From Paracoccaceae bacterium (GTDB lineage Bacteria; Pseudomonadota; Alphaproteobacteria; Rhodobacterales; Rhodobacteraceae), in the NCBI GenBank assembly GCA_026984895.1, contig JALSRF010000450.1:1-7608 (forward strand): a stretch of 7,608 nt of DNA, in the 5' to 3' direction. The notes below the pieces were generated by a model. It did no database searches. It was not told the DNA's origin and was given only the letters and a program-made list of their open reading frames with translations. Positions 6,097 to 7,608 of this stretch are shown here, one piece after another. Both the position numbers and the translations under genes were made by a program. Every line of letters begins with the position of its first letter. Within the stretch, counting starts at the first letter, position 1.

Positions 6097-6192
6097 TCCC
6101 CCCTGCAGTCTTGCTGCCGCCGCCCCTACGCTGCCGCTGGCAGGCTCCTTGCGGGGGAGGGCCCGGCCCGGGTGAACGCGGGCAGGGGCGGG

Positions 6193-6242
6193 GCCTGCGG
6201 GCTGGCGGAGCCTGCGGGCCTGCGGGCCGGCGGAGCCTGCGG
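6193..6242. repeat. 25-bp tandem duplication between the MFS and ScfR genes
   Basis: Two adjacent 25-bp units (6193-6217 and 6218-6242) differ at one base (T6203 versus C6228). Each begins GCCTGCGGGC and has a GGCGGA core, so GCCTGCGGGC appears four times (6193, 6210, 6218, 6235). The repeat lies 20-70 bp past the MFS stop, in the 233-bp spacer before the ScfR promoter (6029-6261). The spacer holds no gene I can support. The repeat can fold into GC-rich stems and might end MFS transcription, but there is no T-run. Confidence 0.75.
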
Positions 6243-6261
6243 GCCGGTGGGGCTTGCCGGG

Positions 6262-7479
6262 TCAGGCCAGGCCGGATGCGCGTTCGCGCCAGATTACCAG
6301 CGCGATGGCGCCCAGCGACAGCAGCGACACCGCCAGCATCAGCCACAGCAGCGGCGTGGCCCCCGTCCCGGGTCCAAGCAGCGCGCCCGCAAGTGCCGAA
6401 AGCGCCGCGCCGCCCCCGGTCATGATCGCCCCACCCAGCCCCGAGGCGCTGCCGGCCAGGTGCGGGCGCACCGAAACCATCCCGGCATTGGCATTGGGCA
6501 GCACCATGCCGTTGCCGATGCCCATCACGATCATCAGCCCGAAAAACGCCGGTGCCGTGCCATGCCCCGTCAGGAAGGCGACCAGAAGCGCCACGATGGA
6601 CGCGGCCGAAAGCAGCGCCCCCCAGCCGATCATCCGGTTGATCCCGAGGCGCGTCGAAAACCGCCCCGACAGGAAATTGCCCGCCATGTAGCCCAGCGCC
6701 GGCGCCCCGAAGTAGACCCCCAGGCGCGATGGCGGCAGGTGAAACAGCCTGTCGCCCAGAAACGGCGCGCCGCCCAGATAGGCGAAAAACAGCCCCGAAC
6801 CGAATGCGGCGGCCAGGCTGTACCCCCAGAACCTGGGAGAGCCGAGCAGCGCCGGATACTGGCGCATCTGCGCCGCCAGAGACGTGCTGCGCGCGCGGTT
6901 GGTTTCGCCCAGATCGGTGTGAATCAGCCAGAGCGCCGCCAGGCCGATCAAAAGGAAGGCGATGAAATTCGCCTGCCAGCCGAAGGCCTCGTCCAGCAGG
7001 CCGCCCAGCGCCGGGCTGAGCATCGGCACCACCGCCATGCCCATGGTGATATAGCCGATCATCGAGGCCGCCTCTTCGGTTCGGGACAGGTCGCGGGCGA
7101 TGGCGCGGGTCAGCACCATGGCAACGGAAATGCTGGCCTGCAGCATGCGAAAACCCAGGAACACCACCACGTTGGGCGCCAGCAGGCAGCCCAGGGTGGC
7201 CAGCACGAAAGTGGCCGTGCCCGCCAGCAGCACCGGCCGCCGGCCGAAGCGGTCCGACAGCGGCCCGATGAACAGTTGCAGCGCCCCCACCGCGCCAAGA
7301 TACAGCGCCACCGAAAGCTGCATGACATGGTAGCTGGTGCGAAAATGGCTGGCCATTCCCGGCAGCGACGGCAGGAACATGTTCATCACCATCGCCGACA
7401 CGCCGGTAATCGCCATCAGCGTTCCGATGTGCGGGGGCGTGCGTCGGTCGAGGAATTTCGTTTCATCTGCAATGGACAT
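6262..7479 (-). CDS. Bcr/CflA-family MFS drug-resistance transporter
   Basis: The 405-aa product is a 12-TM inner-membrane proton-coupled exporter of the DHA1 type, usual length for the Bcr/CflA family. The N-terminal 16 residues are polar, then TM1 ends in NMFLPSLP (33-40), the family's D-x-YLPALP position with Asn in place of Asp. Motif A GPLSDRFGRRP (72-82) lies between TM2 and TM3. GFRMLQA (109-115) and TRAIARDL (124-131) form the TM4 motif. A charged central loop (about 190-205, DLGETNRARS) separates the two halves. The C-terminal half keeps GNGMVLPNANA and AGSASGLGGA, typical of TM10-11. Substrates of the family include bicyclomycin, chloramphenicol, sulfonamides and sometimes cysteine, and the sequence does not decide between them. 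The ATG at 7477-7479 has only a weak ribosome site. It probably forms its own transcription unit. Confidence 0.9.
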   Translation of the reverse strand: MSIADETKFLDRRTPPHIGTLMAITGVSAMVMNMFLPSLPGMASHFRTSYHVMQLSVALYLGAVGALQLFIGPLSDRFGRRPVLLAGTATFVLATLGCLLAPNVVVFLGFRMLQASISVAMVLTRAIARDLSRTEEAASMIGYITMGMAVVPMLSPALGGLLDEAFGWQANFIAFLLIGLAALWLIHTDLGETNRARSTSLAAQMRQYPALLGSPRFWGYSLAAAFGSGLFFAYLGGAPFLGDRLFHLPPSRLGVYFGAPALGYMAGNFLSGRFSTRLGINRMIGWGALLSAASIVALLVAFLTGHGTAPAFFGLMIVMGIGNGMVLPNANAGMVSVRPHLAGSASGLGGAIMTGGGAALSALAGALLGPGTGATPLLWLMLAVSLLSLGAIALVIWRERASGLA

Positions 7480-7484
7480 GGCCC

Positions 7485-7513
7485 GCCATACGCCCGGCCG
7501 GCGGTCTTGTCCA
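7485..7513 (-). promoter_or_regulatory. Candidate promoter of the MFS gene, implying a very short or absent leader
   Basis: On the minus strand, TGGACA (7508-7513, 5 of 6) is followed after 17 bp by TATGGC (7485-7490, 3 of 6 but with the initial TAT). The predicted start falls at the MFS ATG itself. The direct repeat GGACAAG (7506-7512 and 7519-7525 on this strand) overlaps the -35. The assignment is by motif only and the -10 is weak. Confidence 0.25.
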
Positions 7514-7571
7514 GTAACCTTGTCCGGCGGGCCCGCGCACCGAGCCCGCAGCTGGCCGCGGTGCCCAGCGC

Positions 7572-7607
7572 GGCAATGGCAAGGGCAATGGTCAGGGCAA
7601 TGGTCAG
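7572..7607. repeat. 12-bp tandem repeat at the window edge
   Basis: Three adjacent 12-bp units, GGCAATGGCAAG (7572-7583) then GGCAATGGTCAG twice (7584-7607), run up to the right edge and may continue. Read on the minus strand in one frame they give LTIALTIALAIAALG, a hydrophobic four-residue repeat like a signal-peptide core. That frame then turns Arg-rich and stops at 7416-7418, inside the MFS gene, so I do not call a gene. The remaining stretch 7480-7571 shows only the candidate MFS promoter. Confidence 0.6.
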
Positions 7608-7608
7608 G

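Noticed and set aside
6162..6172. CCCGG-C-CCGGG palindrome as a terminator
   Set aside because: With a 1-nt centre it cannot form a proper stem-loop and no T-run follows. It is expected in such GC-rich DNA.
4493..6175. A 560-codon plus-strand open frame antisense to the ScfR gene
   Set aside because: The opposite strand carries a complete HTH-ScfRs protein. This frame is low-complexity and Arg/Gly/Gln-rich, as expected of an antisense shadow.

Overview
The window is a GC-rich, gene-dense piece of an alphaproteobacterial chromosome. The likely source is the Rhodobacter/Paracoccus/Roseobacter group (Rhodobacterales). This rests on a ChoXWV-type choline importer, a PccR-like ScfR regulator, a YdcH/DUF465 small protein behind an FnrL-type box, and a COG3650-type SH3 protein. 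No rRNA, tRNA, CRISPR array, transposase or phage gene was seen.

Layout, left to right: (1) 1-261 (+), the C-terminal end of an EamA/DMT-family permease cut by the window edge. (2) 328-945 (+), an exported SH3-domain protein of unknown function. (3) 946-1131, a convergent gap with GC-rich hairpins. (4) 1132-4064 (-), the choline ABC importer operon read choX (binding protein) > choW (permease) > choV (ATPase). A 147-bp structured gap separates choX from choW, and choW and choV overlap by 4 bp. (5) 4065-4247, a divergent control region. It holds a candidate choX promoter with a palindromic operator and, facing the other way, an FNR-type box for the next gene. (6) 4248-4496 (+), a small YdcH/DUF465 protein. 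(7) 4497-4627, a convergent gap with 13-bp tandem repeats and a hairpin. (8) 4628-6028 (-), a ScfR-family (short-chain fatty acyl-CoA) regulator with TTTGCAAA-like boxes at its promoter. (9) 6029-6261, a spacer with a 25-bp tandem duplication. (10) 6262-7479 (-), a Bcr/CflA-type MFS efflux transporter. (11) 7480-7608, an edge region with a 12-bp tandem repeat and no gene I can defend.

The only clear multi-gene functional unit is choXWV, which takes up choline (feeding glycine betaine synthesis or catabolism). No bet genes lie next to it within the window. The other genes look like independent housekeeping or accessory functions. I see no convincing sign of an undescribed multi-gene system. 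The most informative signals are regulatory: the FNR-type box before ydcH, the CTGTCCA-N10-TGGACAG palindrome over the choX promoter, and the GCAAA-rich boxes over the ScfR promoter.
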